Part shown: positions 23,328 through 30,012 of the stretch, in pieces | How the letters are laid out: every line of letters begins with the position of its first letter | Numbering within the stretch: the stretch's first letter is position 1 | Virus record (IMG/VR): IMGVR_UViG_3300023184_002573 | Coordinates: 1 to 32,167 of that record | Source of the DNA: a virus | Strand: one strand, 5' to 3' | Length of the DNA: 32,167 bases | Made by a program: the position numbers and the translations under genes | The notes under the pieces: model-generated | Seen by the model: the letters and a program-made list of their open reading frames with translations, nothing else | Database searches by the model: none | Told to the model about the DNA's origin: nothing

Positions 23328-23403
23328 TGGTGCGCCTTGATAGAATTGAACTATCACTCCTCCGATTATGAGTCGGACGCTTTACCATTAAGCTAAAGGC
23401 GCA
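23328..23403 (-). tRNA. tRNA with CAT anticodon (Met or Ile2)
   Basis: A 76-nt tRNA with encoded CCA: acceptor TGCGCCT/AGGCGCA, anticodon stem TCCGA/TCGGA, loop CTCATAA. CAT can be elongator Met or, after lysidine modification, Ile reading ATA. Sequence alone does not settle this; ATA is frequent in AT-rich genes here, so Ile2 is reasonable. It starts only 2 nt after the tRNA-Trp end in genome order. Confidence 0.88.
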
Positions 23404-23518
23404 CATTAAAACTGGGCGAACATGCCGGGGAGCCCAAGGGGTAGGACATGTTCTACCAATAGGTATTGTACCATAGTATTTCTACTATCTCCATCAACTG
23501 CCCATTGGGTGTTACAAA
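23404..23518 (-). ncRNA. Structured spacer RNA candidate between tRNA-Ser and tRNA-Met/Ile
   Basis: A 115-nt gap without a credible gene. Minus-strand hairpins can be drawn in series: ATAGTA with a GAAA loop and TACTAT, GGTA-CAA-TACC, and GGTAG ... CTACC with an 8-nt loop. An outer TGGGC/GCCCA pair can close them, and CCCAA/TTGGG is an alternative that would cross it. The structure might be a stable RNA or just processing signals between tRNAs. Confidence 0.4.
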
Positions 23519-23606
23519 TGGCGGAAACGGAGAGATTCGAACTCTCGAAACCTTTCGGTTTGCTTCGTTAGCAGTGAAGTGCCTTCGACCACTCGGCCAC
23601 GTTTCC
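23519..23606 (-). tRNA. tRNA-Ser (GCT)
   Basis: An 88-nt class II tRNA with encoded CCA: acceptor GGAAACG/CGTTTCC, anticodon loop CTGCTAA (GCT, reading AGC/AGT), a long variable arm AAACC-GAAA-GGTTT and T-arm GAGAG/CTCTC. The anticodon stem has one A/C mismatch next to the loop. Confidence 0.9.
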
Positions 23607-23608
23607 AG

Positions 23609-23733
23609 TTATTAGTATAGAGTTCTCGCGCTACAGTTGCGCAACCGTAGCATATGACCCGTCGGAAGCTAGCTATCTAGAATTAGTCCGCATATATCAT
23701 AATATTGATTGGCTGAGAACCCTATACTAATAA
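23609..23733 (-). ncRNA. 125-nt structured RNA candidate within the tRNA cluster
   Basis: Arms at 23715-23733 and 23609-23627 pair over 19 bp on the minus strand with only one G-U; on the plus strand that pair would be A/C, so the minus strand is favoured. Inside is a hairpin GCTACGGTT-GCGC-AACTGTAGC, again with a G-U that becomes A/C on the plus strand. The element begins 2 nt after the CCA of tRNA-Leu and ends 2 nt before tRNA-Ser. I see no open frame of value. T4 carries two stable RNAs of unknown role (species C and D) in its own tRNA cluster, which is the nearest parallel; homology is not shown. Confidence 0.7.
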
Positions 23734-23735
23734 TT

Positions 23736-23820
23736 TGGTGCCCCCGGAGAGACTCGAACTCTCAAGCCTTTCGGCACTGGCTTCTAAGACCAGCGTGTAT
23801 ACCAATTCCACCACAGAGGC
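23736..23820 (-). tRNA. tRNA-Leu (TAG)
   Basis: An 85-nt class II tRNA with encoded CCA: acceptor GCCTCTG pairing with the 3' arm GGGGGC region with wobble/mismatch, anticodon loop CTTAGAA (TAG, reading CTA/CTN), variable arm TGCC-GAAA-GGC(T) and T-arm GAGAG/CTCTC. The anticodon TAG reads Leu CTA codons and must not be confused with a TAG stop suppressor, which would need CTA. Confidence 0.88.
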
Positions 23821-23888
23821 TAATATATACAATTATATACATTAAGGGGTTTTATGCACTTAATATATATCTTTATATACTTTATATC

Positions 23889-23973
23889 TGGTGCCGGCTG
23901 AGTGAATCGAACACTCTCTATCTTACGAAGCCTGATTACAAGTCAGGTGCAATCCCACTCTGCGCAAGCCGGC
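23889..23973 (-). tRNA. tRNA with TGT anticodon (Thr) and a class II-like variable arm
   Basis: An 85-nt tRNA with encoded CCA: acceptor GCCGGCT/AGCCGGC, anticodon stem CCTGA/TCAGG, loop CTTGTAA giving TGT (Thr ACA), T-arm GAGTG/CACTC. The variable region is about 14 nt with a small CTT/AAG stem, which is a feature of Leu, Ser or Tyr tRNAs, and the D-arm has an extra base before a 3-bp stem. By loop position the anticodon is TGT; shifting by one base would give GTA (Tyr). It is the first tRNA after the promoter at 23993-24021. A spacer of 68 nt of AT-rich DNA separates it from tRNA-Leu. Confidence 0.75.
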
Positions 23974-23992
23974 ATGCTACTATTTAATAACT

Positions 23993-24021
23993 ATTATATA
24001 CTACTTTTGGATTAAAGTCAA
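23993..24021 (-). promoter_or_regulatory. Sigma70-type promoter for the tRNA operon
   Basis: Minus-strand TTGACT (24016-24021), 17-nt spacer, TATAAT (23993-23998). It lies 20 nt ahead of the first tRNA. The 13-mer AGTAGTATATAAT is shared with the sugar-operon promoter at 21596-21624. Confidence 0.85.
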
Positions 24022-24024
24022 CGA

Positions 24025-25374
24025 TTATTTAAAGCCAAAGGCAAATTTGCTAGGCTTCATTGTTGCGTAATAACTCTTACCAGCATCAATAAACATTGTG
24101 CCTTCAAAGTTTGGAGGATAAACTGAACGGAATCCTGTGACTACTGCGTCTTGACCTTGTACTTTCATATCAAGATATATTTGAACGATACTAGATTGAT
24201 TCATGAACGCCTTTATTCCTTCGCTCATAGTTGGTATAGCATTTAATCTATTAGCTACATGTTTGGCTATACTGCTTAATAGATGCAAGCCAGCGTTATA
24301 GTTTTTATTAGTTAATTCTGGAGAAAAATTACTACACAATTTAGCATACTTGGCAGGTAGTTTATTAACCCCAGTGTTAATCATATTACGACAATCCTGC
24401 CCGACTCGAGCATCAATGATACCAAATGCCACGCCTAGTTCAAGTGGTGCATCTAAGGCTGTTAACGTATTGATAATGTTGATAGCGTTAACTACTTTCT
24501 TATAGGTTTTAATTAACTGTGGATTATTAGTTCTTGCTTTTTCAATAGCGTCGTGGATATTCTTAGCACTGGCCTTGGCACCGTTACCACCTTTACTGCT
24601 GATGCCGAGATCTATACCTTTAGCTGATTGGAATACGCTGTCAACCAAGTTATGTGTCTTACTCATTGGCCAACGCACTTTACATTTTGCGTATGGAGAT
24701 CCTAGAACATCTTTACGAGCTAGATCAGCATCTCCGCCAATGACACCGCTGGCTAGAGCCACAGGGGTTAAGATCTCACCAAAGTAATCACGTAGTGCTG
24801 GCATCTGGCTAGCCATACCTTTAAATACTGGTAACTGCCCTTGACGTACTGCGGCCAGTGCTTCTGATAGTTGTTTTTCATGCTCAACGTTTTTTAATTT
24901 AGTTTTAATAGTAAGTAAGGCTTGATCAACATTGGGAAAACTTGTACCTACGCCAACTAGGGTTTGTGGGTCATAGCCCGTGGCTAGTTTTTGTGATGTT
25001 GCTGTGTTTAGTTTCCAACCCGCAGGTATTTCATTGTTGGCCCATTTACCTGTTAGTACACCTTGAGTGGTGTTGATATAACGACCCCAATATACAGCAT
25101 CACCGTCACTGGTCTGTAGTTGTGCTACTGCAAATGCTTTGTTATTACCTGGATTGTTGACCCATAGGATTTTGTCTTTAAGCACTTTCTTTTCTAGATT
25201 AGCGATATACTGATCACGTTCTTCTGCACTAGAATAAACACCTTGTTTAGGTGCTGGGAAAGGTGTTACCTGCTTGAATTCAGCAGTAATACCATCGGTG
25301 TGGACATATGGATCTCCTGGTCTACGACCAAAAAATCCTTTAGCTTCTACTAGAGTGAGTTCAGATATCTTCAT
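24025..25374 (-). CDS. Candidate internal head protein with capsid-targeting-like N-terminus
   Basis: A 449-residue protein. Its N-terminus, MKISELTLVEA, resembles the T4 capsid-targeting sequence of internal proteins: about ten residues ending in a Leu/Ile-x-Glu before Ala, the cut site of the gp21-type prohead protease. Cleavage would fall after Glu10. Residues 20-250 include a region with regularly spaced Asn/Gly/Trp; GISSKGGNGAKASAKN near 258-273 is a notable Gly/Ser/Lys loop. No enzymatic family was recognised. ATAAATA lies 7-14 nt ahead of the ATG, resembling a late promoter but too close for an ordinary leader, and no Shine-Dalgarno is visible. If the head location is right, the protein would enter the host with the DNA. 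Confidence 0.65.
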   Translation of the reverse strand: MKISELTLVEAKGFFGRRPGDPYVHTDGITAEFKQVTPFPAPKQGVYSSAEERDQYIANLEKKVLKDKILWVNNPGNNKAFAVAQLQTSDGDAVYWGRYINTTQGVLTGKWANNEIPAGWKLNTATSQKLATGYDPQTLVGVGTSFPNVDQALLTIKTKLKNVEHEKQLSEALAAVRQGQLPVFKGMASQMPALRDYFGEILTPVALASGVIGGDADLARKDVLGSPYAKCKVRWPMSKTHNLVDSVFQSAKGIDLGISSKGGNGAKASAKNIHDAIEKARTNNPQLIKTYKKVVNAINIINTLTALDAPLELGVAFGIIDARVGQDCRNMINTGVNKLPAKYAKLCSNFSPELTNKNYNAGLHLLSSIAKHVANRLNAIPTMSEGIKAFMNQSSIVQIYLDMKVQGQDAVVTGFRSVYPPNFEGTMFIDAGKSYYATMKPSKFAFGFK

Positions 25375-25384
25375 TATCTAGTAT

Positions 25385-26137
25385 TTATCTACGTTCTATA
25401 TCATCTTCGTTACAGGTAATTCCGTACTGGATTTCTACTATTTTACATGGGACATCATATGGATTACTTAGTTTGTGCCAGGTTTCTGCTGGGATAATAA
25501 ATCCATTGTGTGTGCTGAGTTCTTGGAAGCCTTTGTTATTATCTGTTTCAGATGCTACTACACAGCGGCCCTCTGAGACATGCCAATATTCTGCACGATC
25601 AAAATGACGTTGCATGGTTAAACTATGTTTTGGTTCTACAGTAAGTTCTTTTACTTTAGTCCCTTGTACTTCATGTAGGACCCGATAGTATCCCCAGGGA
25701 CGGATTGTTTTAGGAGCTTTCCATTCTTGTAGGATCCAACTACTGCTATTCTTCTTATCTTCGCCACCGACGCCAAACACAAACTCTACATCGTTAACTA
25801 CCATTTCGGGAATGTTTTCTTGGTTACGATCTCCGCCGTTAGCAAATATGATCTGACTGTTGGGGTATAAATTTTTAACATTGCGTATTGCTTCTAAGGC
25901 AGTATTATCATCGTCGTTGAACAAGATGACTCCATCGATAAACTTGAGATTTTCGATGATAGCAATACGTTCTGTTCCAGACATAAATGCACGACCTTTT
26001 TTACGTGTTAGCCAAGCGTCACTGTTGACCCCTACTATTAGGACATTACCCAATGCTTTGGCGGCCTTTAGGTATTCTATATGCCCGCTATGTAGTGGAT
26101 CAAATCCGCCTGTGCATAATACTACACGATTAATCAC
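25385..26137 (-). CDS. HldE-like nucleotidyltransferase fused to a cupin
   Basis: A 250-residue, two-domain protein. Residues 1-135 have GFDPLHSGHIEYL at 11-23 and later GGDR, the cytidylyltransferase pattern of HldE C-terminal and TagD-like enzymes. Residues 143-250 are a type II mannose-6-phosphate isomerase/GDP-mannose-type cupin (RPWGYYRVL, HSLTMQRHFDRAEYWHV, ETWHKL). A single chain doing nucleotide activation and isomerisation of a sugar phosphate is plausible. The start is GTG, overlapping the upstream stop as GTGA. It lies apart from both sugar operons, between a methyltransferase and the head-protein candidate, so it may serve a third modification or feed them. Confidence 0.82.
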   Translation of the reverse strand: MINRVVLCTGGFDPLHSGHIEYLKAAKALGNVLIVGVNSDAWLTRKKGRAFMSGTERIAIIENLKFIDGVILFNDDDNTALEAIRNVKNLYPNSQIIFANGGDRNQENIPEMVVNDVEFVFGVGGEDKKNSSSWILQEWKAPKTIRPWGYYRVLHEVQGTKVKELTVEPKHSLTMQRHFDRAEYWHVSEGRCVVASETDNNKGFQELSTHNGFIIPAETWHKLSNPYDVPCKIVEIQYGITCNEDDIERR

Positions 26138-27039
26138 TTTACAAATCTTTCTTTGGGTGGTCGTGTTATACCAACAGGTTTAAGCAAAGACGTTCCTTTG
26201 ATTTTTGTACCTGCTTGTTTAAGTTTAGATTCTGTAGCATCAACATTTTTATTAAAAATACCGTCAACTGTGGGCTCACCCGCTTCTTCTGGGATTACCG
26301 TTTGTTGAGGGATCCAATCGATGTAATAGTTTTCTTTATCTAACCACGGCATGATAACTTCTTCTTGTTTTAGGTACCCATTTTTAGTAATACTTTGTAC
26401 TACACTCGGATGTAATAAATTCTTATCAGCTAAATCAAACCAAGAGGTATTTTTAGGATCCATCGGTTCTACATCACTCTTATATACAGCCATTTGTATC
26501 CAGGGATCATTGAACCGTTTTAATAGATAAGCATCTCGACAATCAAATCCATTGACTGCCAACATATACATTAAACTAGTAGGGGTGTAATTATGATAGC
26601 AATTATTATAAGTTCTACTATAATATCTATTATTTTCTACACCATTACTTTGTGGCACATGTAAAACTAACATGCCGTTAACTGTCATTTGCTCATTCCA
26701 AAAACGTAGTGTTTCCAATGGATTATGGCTATATTGTAGGCTATCATGACTCCACATGAGATCAATACTAACTGGTAATATTTGTTTTTCAGTAAAATCT
26801 CTATTGATTTTATTAATATTAGCAAGATCAGGAACTTGACTTAATTTGCTCGGATCTTGATCAACAGCAAAACAATTATAATTATACGGCTCTGGTGGAT
26901 CATCCTTGCTTTCTAACATTGCCCACCATGTGATATCACTGCCAGTGCCACAGCCCATGTCACAGATGGTGCGTAGACTTTCTAAGAAAGTGTCGTATCC
27001 GTTAATGAGATCTAATGTTTTTTGATTATGATTAGCCAA
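26134..27039 (-). CDS. SAM-dependent methyltransferase, TTG start
   Basis: A 301-residue protein with an N-terminal class I methyltransferase domain: DMGCGTGSD at about 27-35 (motif I), FAVDQDPSKL (motif II, acidic ribose contact) and DLMWSHDSLQYSHNP (post-motif). The C-terminal ~100 residues hold Pro, Lys and Asn in a likely flexible tail. The start is TTG at 27037-27039: GGAGGA lies 8 nt before it and it overlaps the uvsY-like stop by 8 nt, which decides the start. The substrate is unknown. Confidence 0.8.
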   Translation of the reverse strand: MANHNQKTLDLINGYDTFLESLRTICDMGCGTGSDITWWAMLESKDDPPEPYNYNCFAVDQDPSKLSQVPDLANINKINRDFTEKQILPVSIDLMWSHDSLQYSHNPLETLRFWNEQMTVNGMLVLHVPQSNGVENNRYYSRTYNNCYHNYTPTSLMYMLAVNGFDCRDAYLLKRFNDPWIQMAVYKSDVEPMDPKNTSWFDLADKNLLHPSVVQSITKNGYLKQEEVIMPWLDKENYYIDWIPQQTVIPEEAGEPTVDGIFNKNVDATESKLKQAGTKIKGTSLLKPVGITRPPKERFVK

Positions 27040-27487
27040 TTGATGCGTCCTCCATACCTGCTGTTCTTAAGCGTGTCACGTGTCCTAGCATGAAATTCTT
27101 GCTTTCTAACCCTTTCATGATACCCAGCCAACGATTACGCAATAGTGCTACTTCGTTGATGATTGTTTCAAAGTCAATGACTTCATCCTCGCCATCAACA
27201 TATTTTTCTACGTCACGACTTGTTAATGCACGTTGATAGTTTTCTAAGTATTTCTTAAAGTGTTTAGTACGTATCTTGCGTAGTTGAATATTTAGATAGT
27301 TGAGAACCGCTTCAATCTCTTGTAGTTGATTAAAGCGTCTTTCAGTGATACCAGGCAGGCCAGCAAGATTCTTTTCTATGTTGCCATAGACCCCAACTTC
27401 TGTTTTGGCATCATCCAGTTCTTTTTCATAGTGATCTATAAAGTCTGGAATACTGCCTAAACTTGCAACTACACGACTATACCACAT
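27032..27487 (-). CDS. uvsY: UvsY-like recombination mediator
   Basis: A 151-residue, mostly helical protein. Its C-terminal part (LLRNRWLGIMKGLESKNF... GHVTRLR) follows the pattern of T4 UvsY (YWGILLDFCSGALDAIKSRGF... IQDMR). The middle is highly charged, with KHFKKYLENYQRALTSRD typical of UvsY of T4-like marine phages. UvsY loads UvsX onto gp32-coated ssDNA. Position two genes after uvsX and three after gp32 strongly supports it. The start overlaps the previous stop by one base (TAATG). Confidence 0.78.
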   Translation of the reverse strand: MWYSRVVASLGSIPDFIDHYEKELDDAKTEVGVYGNIEKNLAGLPGITERRFNQLQEIEAVLNYLNIQLRKIRTKHFKKYLENYQRALTSRDVEKYVDGEDEVIDFETIINEVALLRNRWLGIMKGLESKNFMLGHVTRLRTAGMEDASIG

Positions 27488-27732
27488 TAGTAGTCATCAC
27501 CGTCATCTTCTTCGTCAGCGATCGCTTCATCTTCTTCATCGCCAAGATATTCTTTAACAGCACGACCTAGATAAGCATCGGTGCCGCCAAATGTTTTAAG
27601 TTCACTTTCAGTGATATTGTGATCAGCCGCAACACTAATCACGTGATCTGCGGCGGCTTGACGATCTTTAGGATTGATATACTCTTTACAAGTAAGCCAA
27701 ACTTCACTGGCGATATCTAATTCAATGCTCAT
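27487..27732 (-). CDS. Acidic 81-aa protein between uvsX and uvsY
   Basis: An 81-residue protein with a helical N-terminal 60 residues and a strongly acidic tail (last 18 residues almost all Asp/Glu). It starts within the uvsX stop (ATGA) and ends at the uvsY-like start, so it is probably made in balance with them. Its acidic tail may mimic DNA or bind recombination proteins; no family was recognised. Confidence 0.6.
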   Translation of the reverse strand: MSIELDIASEVWLTCKEYINPKDRQAAADHVISVAADHNITESELKTFGGTDAYLGRAVKEYLGDEEDEAIADEEDDGDDY

Positions 27733-28808
27733 TCTGCTGTCTCCTCTTCTGTTTCTTCAACTACTTTTGATTCAGTACTTAGCAGATTAACATTAGAACT
27801 AAGTTCTTTCATTACTTTATCTAAACAACCATCTTCGTTGCGTTCCCATGCTTTGCGGAATTGTTTGATAGTCGTTTTATCAGCAAAAGTGTAAACTAAA
27901 CTGTTACCTTCTTTCTTAAGCAAGTTTTTAGCTTCTAACATGTCTGTTAATCCGCTGTATGGACTCATACCTGTTTCATATGGAATCTCAACTTGTACTG
28001 ACTCAAACGGTTTAGCATATCTAGTCTTCATGATCTTACAAGCTGCACGGATACCATTTACAGTTGTAGTCTTATTACCATCAGCATCTGTTTTAAGTTT
28101 AAGTTTACGCATCGCAACAACGATACTTGAAGCATAGATAAATCCTTGACCACCCGAAATCTTATCATCTGGGTCAAACATGTCTTGACTAGCGTATGTG
28201 TGATTCGTACAAACTAATCCAAGGTTCAATGTACCAAACATGTTCACGCAGTTACGTACAAGTGCTGTAAGTGCTTTAGGTTTACGACCCATATCACCTT
28301 TCATCTCACCTGCTTCAAACTGGTTAACGTCTGTCGGAGTTAACATCATACCTAATGAATCTAGAACAAACAATACTTTGGGACGGTCTTCTTCTGGTAG
28401 TGTGCGATACTCTTTAACAAAGTCACTGATAACTTTGGCCACATCATCAATCATAGCCATGTTAAGTTTAAGAAGTTTTTCTTCACTGGTATCTACACCC
28501 AATGCGTGTAGCCATGCTTCATCTAGTGCGTTTTCTGTATCAATCAAGATAACGTAAATGCCTTGCTCTTGTGCGTGACGCACAATGTTGCCTGAACAGA
28601 TAAACGATTTACCTGCGCCTGATTCTCCAGCAAACACAGTTACTTTACCCATCGGAATACCTCTTTCAAAGTTGCCAGATAGTAAGTAGTTTAATGTGTA
28701 GTTGCCGGTGCTGATCCAATCTGTAGGATCGTTAAAGCCAATACCTAAACCGTCGATTGACTTGGTGATTGACTTTCTAAATTTTGATATATCGAATGGT
28801 TTTGCCAT
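27729..28808 (-). CDS. uvsX: UvsX-type RecA-like recombinase
   Basis: A 359-residue RecA/Rad51-fold protein. The Walker A motif is GESGAGKS at 61-68 and Walker B VLFVLD at 145-150; LIDTENAL at about 88-95 and ISGGQGFIYASS fit the catalytic Glu region and DNA-binding loop 2 respectively. It performs homologous pairing and strand invasion for recombination-dependent replication in T4-like phages. It lies directly downstream of the gp32 gene, separated by a hairpin at 28832-28853, with GAGGACA before the ATG. The acidic tail (EETEEETAE) is typical of phage UvsX. Confidence 0.95.
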   Translation of the reverse strand: MAKPFDISKFRKSITKSIDGLGIGFNDPTDWISTGNYTLNYLLSGNFERGIPMGKVTVFAGESGAGKSFICSGNIVRHAQEQGIYVILIDTENALDEAWLHALGVDTSEEKLLKLNMAMIDDVAKVISDFVKEYRTLPEEDRPKVLFVLDSLGMMLTPTDVNQFEAGEMKGDMGRKPKALTALVRNCVNMFGTLNLGLVCTNHTYASQDMFDPDDKISGGQGFIYASSIVVAMRKLKLKTDADGNKTTTVNGIRAACKIMKTRYAKPFESVQVEIPYETGMSPYSGLTDMLEAKNLLKKEGNSLVYTFADKTTIKQFRKAWERNEDGCLDKVMKELSSNVNLLSTESKVVEETEEETAE

Positions 28809-28831
28809 AATGTGTCCTCGTTGAAATAACT

Positions 28832-28853
28832 GGGTAGAACCTAAGCTCTACCC
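28832..28853 (-). promoter_or_regulatory. Intercistronic hairpin between gp32 and uvsX
   Basis: GGGTAGA and TCTACCC form a 7-bp stem with an 8-nt loop just past the gp32 stop codon. No T-run follows on the minus strand, so it is more likely an RNA-stability or processing hairpin, or a partial attenuator that sets gp32 above uvsX levels, than a full terminator. Confidence 0.6.
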
Positions 28854-28867
28854 GTTACCTTTACTTA

Positions 28868-29878
28868 TTAAGAAGTTTTTTGTCTATTACGAATCATCGC
28901 TAAGATGTCTTCAGCACGTGCTGTTCCACCTGCTGGAGGTGTCGCAACTGGCGCTGTAGGAGACGCTGGTGCAGCCTCTGCGACCACTGGAGCGACCACA
29001 GCTGGAGCGGATTCAAATTCTTCATCTGCCACTGCTGGTGTTGCTGTTTGTGCTACAGGTGTAGCTGATTCAGCTGTAACGATTGTTACACCTCTTGGTT
29101 TGTAATAATTACCCCAACGTTCTGCATCATATGCTTGACCATCTACTGACGCTTCAAACATTTCTTTCATGACTTTAAGTTCAACTTCGCTTGGTTTCTT
29201 AGGTAAGAAATCTTTCAAATTGTATAAGCCATGAGTTTCAATTGCCGCAGCTTCTTCTGCTGTAAGTGCAGATTCTTTGCGTGACCATTTACTAGTCGAA
29301 TAATCAGCATAACCACCTTTTGATGTTTTAGTAACTGTAAAGTCTAAACCACCTTGGTAGTCTGTTGGTAAGTTTTCTAACTCTGGATCAAGTAATGCTG
29401 ACTTGATCAAGTTAAAAATCTGTGGACTAATGATAAATCTACGAATTGGATTTTCTGGTGTCTTATCGTCTGTGATAGGATTCTCACGCACGAAACCTTG
29501 GAACAAGTATGATCTTTTCTTCCAATACTTACGACCCATTTCTTCTAAACTAGTGTCTTTAAACCAAGTACGTACTTCTGCTAATATTGGACATGCTTCG
29601 CCCCACATCTCAACGCATGGTACTTGTACAGTGACTGGTTTACTATCAGCTTGGCCTTTAACGCCAGCAAACGGTAAATTGATCATTGCTCGTTCTGCCC
29701 AAAAGAATGTGTTTTTTGTGTCTGCGTCTGGAAGGAATCTAATACGAGCGTTTGTGCCTTCTTGGATGTTCCAGTGTGCGTAGATAGCGTTGTCGCCACC
29801 ACTTTGTGAATTACCGCCTGTGCCACGGTTTTCTGATGCTTGTAACTTTGCACGGATTTCTGCTAATGATGTTGCCAT
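28868..29878 (-). CDS. 32: gp32-like single-stranded DNA-binding protein
   Basis: A 336-residue protein with the gp32 architecture: a basic N-terminal segment (ATSLAEIRAKLQAS), an OB-fold core opening around YAHWNIQEGTNARIRFLPD, and GRKYWKKRSYLFQGFV at 115-130, a strongly conserved-type DNA-contact block. The core shows only two Cys (88 and 96), so the T4 His-Cys3 zinc site is incomplete. Residues 255-320 are an Ala/Pro/Val/Thr-rich linker and the tail ends AEDILAMIRNRQKTS. It covers ssDNA and organises replication and recombination with UvsX/UvsY. AAGGAG precedes the ATG. Confidence 0.92.
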   Translation of the reverse strand: MATSLAEIRAKLQASENRGTGGNSQSGGDNAIYAHWNIQEGTNARIRFLPDADTKNTFFWAERAMINLPFAGVKGQADSKPVTVQVPCVEMWGEACPILAEVRTWFKDTSLEEMGRKYWKKRSYLFQGFVRENPITDDKTPENPIRRFIISPQIFNLIKSALLDPELENLPTDYQGGLDFTVTKTSKGGYADYSTSKWSRKESALTAEEAAAIETHGLYNLKDFLPKKPSEVELKVMKEMFEASVDGQAYDAERWGNYYKPRGVTIVTAESATPVAQTATPAVADEEFESAPAVVAPVVAEAAPASPTAPVATPPAGGTARAEDILAMIRNRQKTS

Positions 29879-29931
29879 GTTATTACTCCTTGTGTTTTAA
29901 GTTGGTCTTTAATATGCCTAAACGTACTATG

Positions 29932-29969
29932 CATTTATATATAATACGCTATTATTATTTATTCCACAA
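29932..29969 (-). promoter_or_regulatory. Composite promoter region ahead of gp32
   Basis: Minus-strand TTGTGG (29964-29969), 17-nt spacer and TATTAT (29941-29946) give a moderate sigma70-type promoter. Overlapping just downstream is TATAAATG (29932-29939), one base from the T4 late octamer. Together they could give early/middle and late expression, as for T4 gene 32. The remaining 134-nt gap holds only this and the hairpin at 29973-29992. Confidence 0.5.
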
Positions 29970-29972
29970 GTG

Positions 29973-29992
29973 AAAAAAGATAAATTTTATCT
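29973..29992 (-). terminator. AT-rich hairpin and T-run after the 150-aa gene
   Basis: AGATAAA/TTTATCT gives a 7-bp stem with a 1-nt centre (so really a 5-bp stem with larger loop), followed on the minus strand by five or more T. It lies about 20 nt past the stop of the unknown gene at 30013-30465. The stem is weak, so it may be only a partial terminator. Confidence 0.4.
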
Positions 29993-30012
29993 ATTTTGGC
30001 AAAATTATATTA

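Noticed and set aside
23424-23572. Plus-strand frame of about 49 codons through the spacer into tRNA-Ser
   Set aside because: It runs through the tRNA gene and has no ribosome binding site; it is a by-product of the structured sequence.
23821-23888. A promoter in the AT-rich gap between tRNA-Thr and tRNA-Leu
   Set aside because: TATAAT-like strings occur but none has a convincing -35 box at the right distance; the region is mostly TATA repeats.
22881-23973. A suppressor tRNA that would read TAG
   Set aside because: All seven anticodons are TTC, TCT, CCA, CAT, GCT, TAG and TGT; the Leu TAG anticodon reads CTA codons, and a CTA anticodon is absent.
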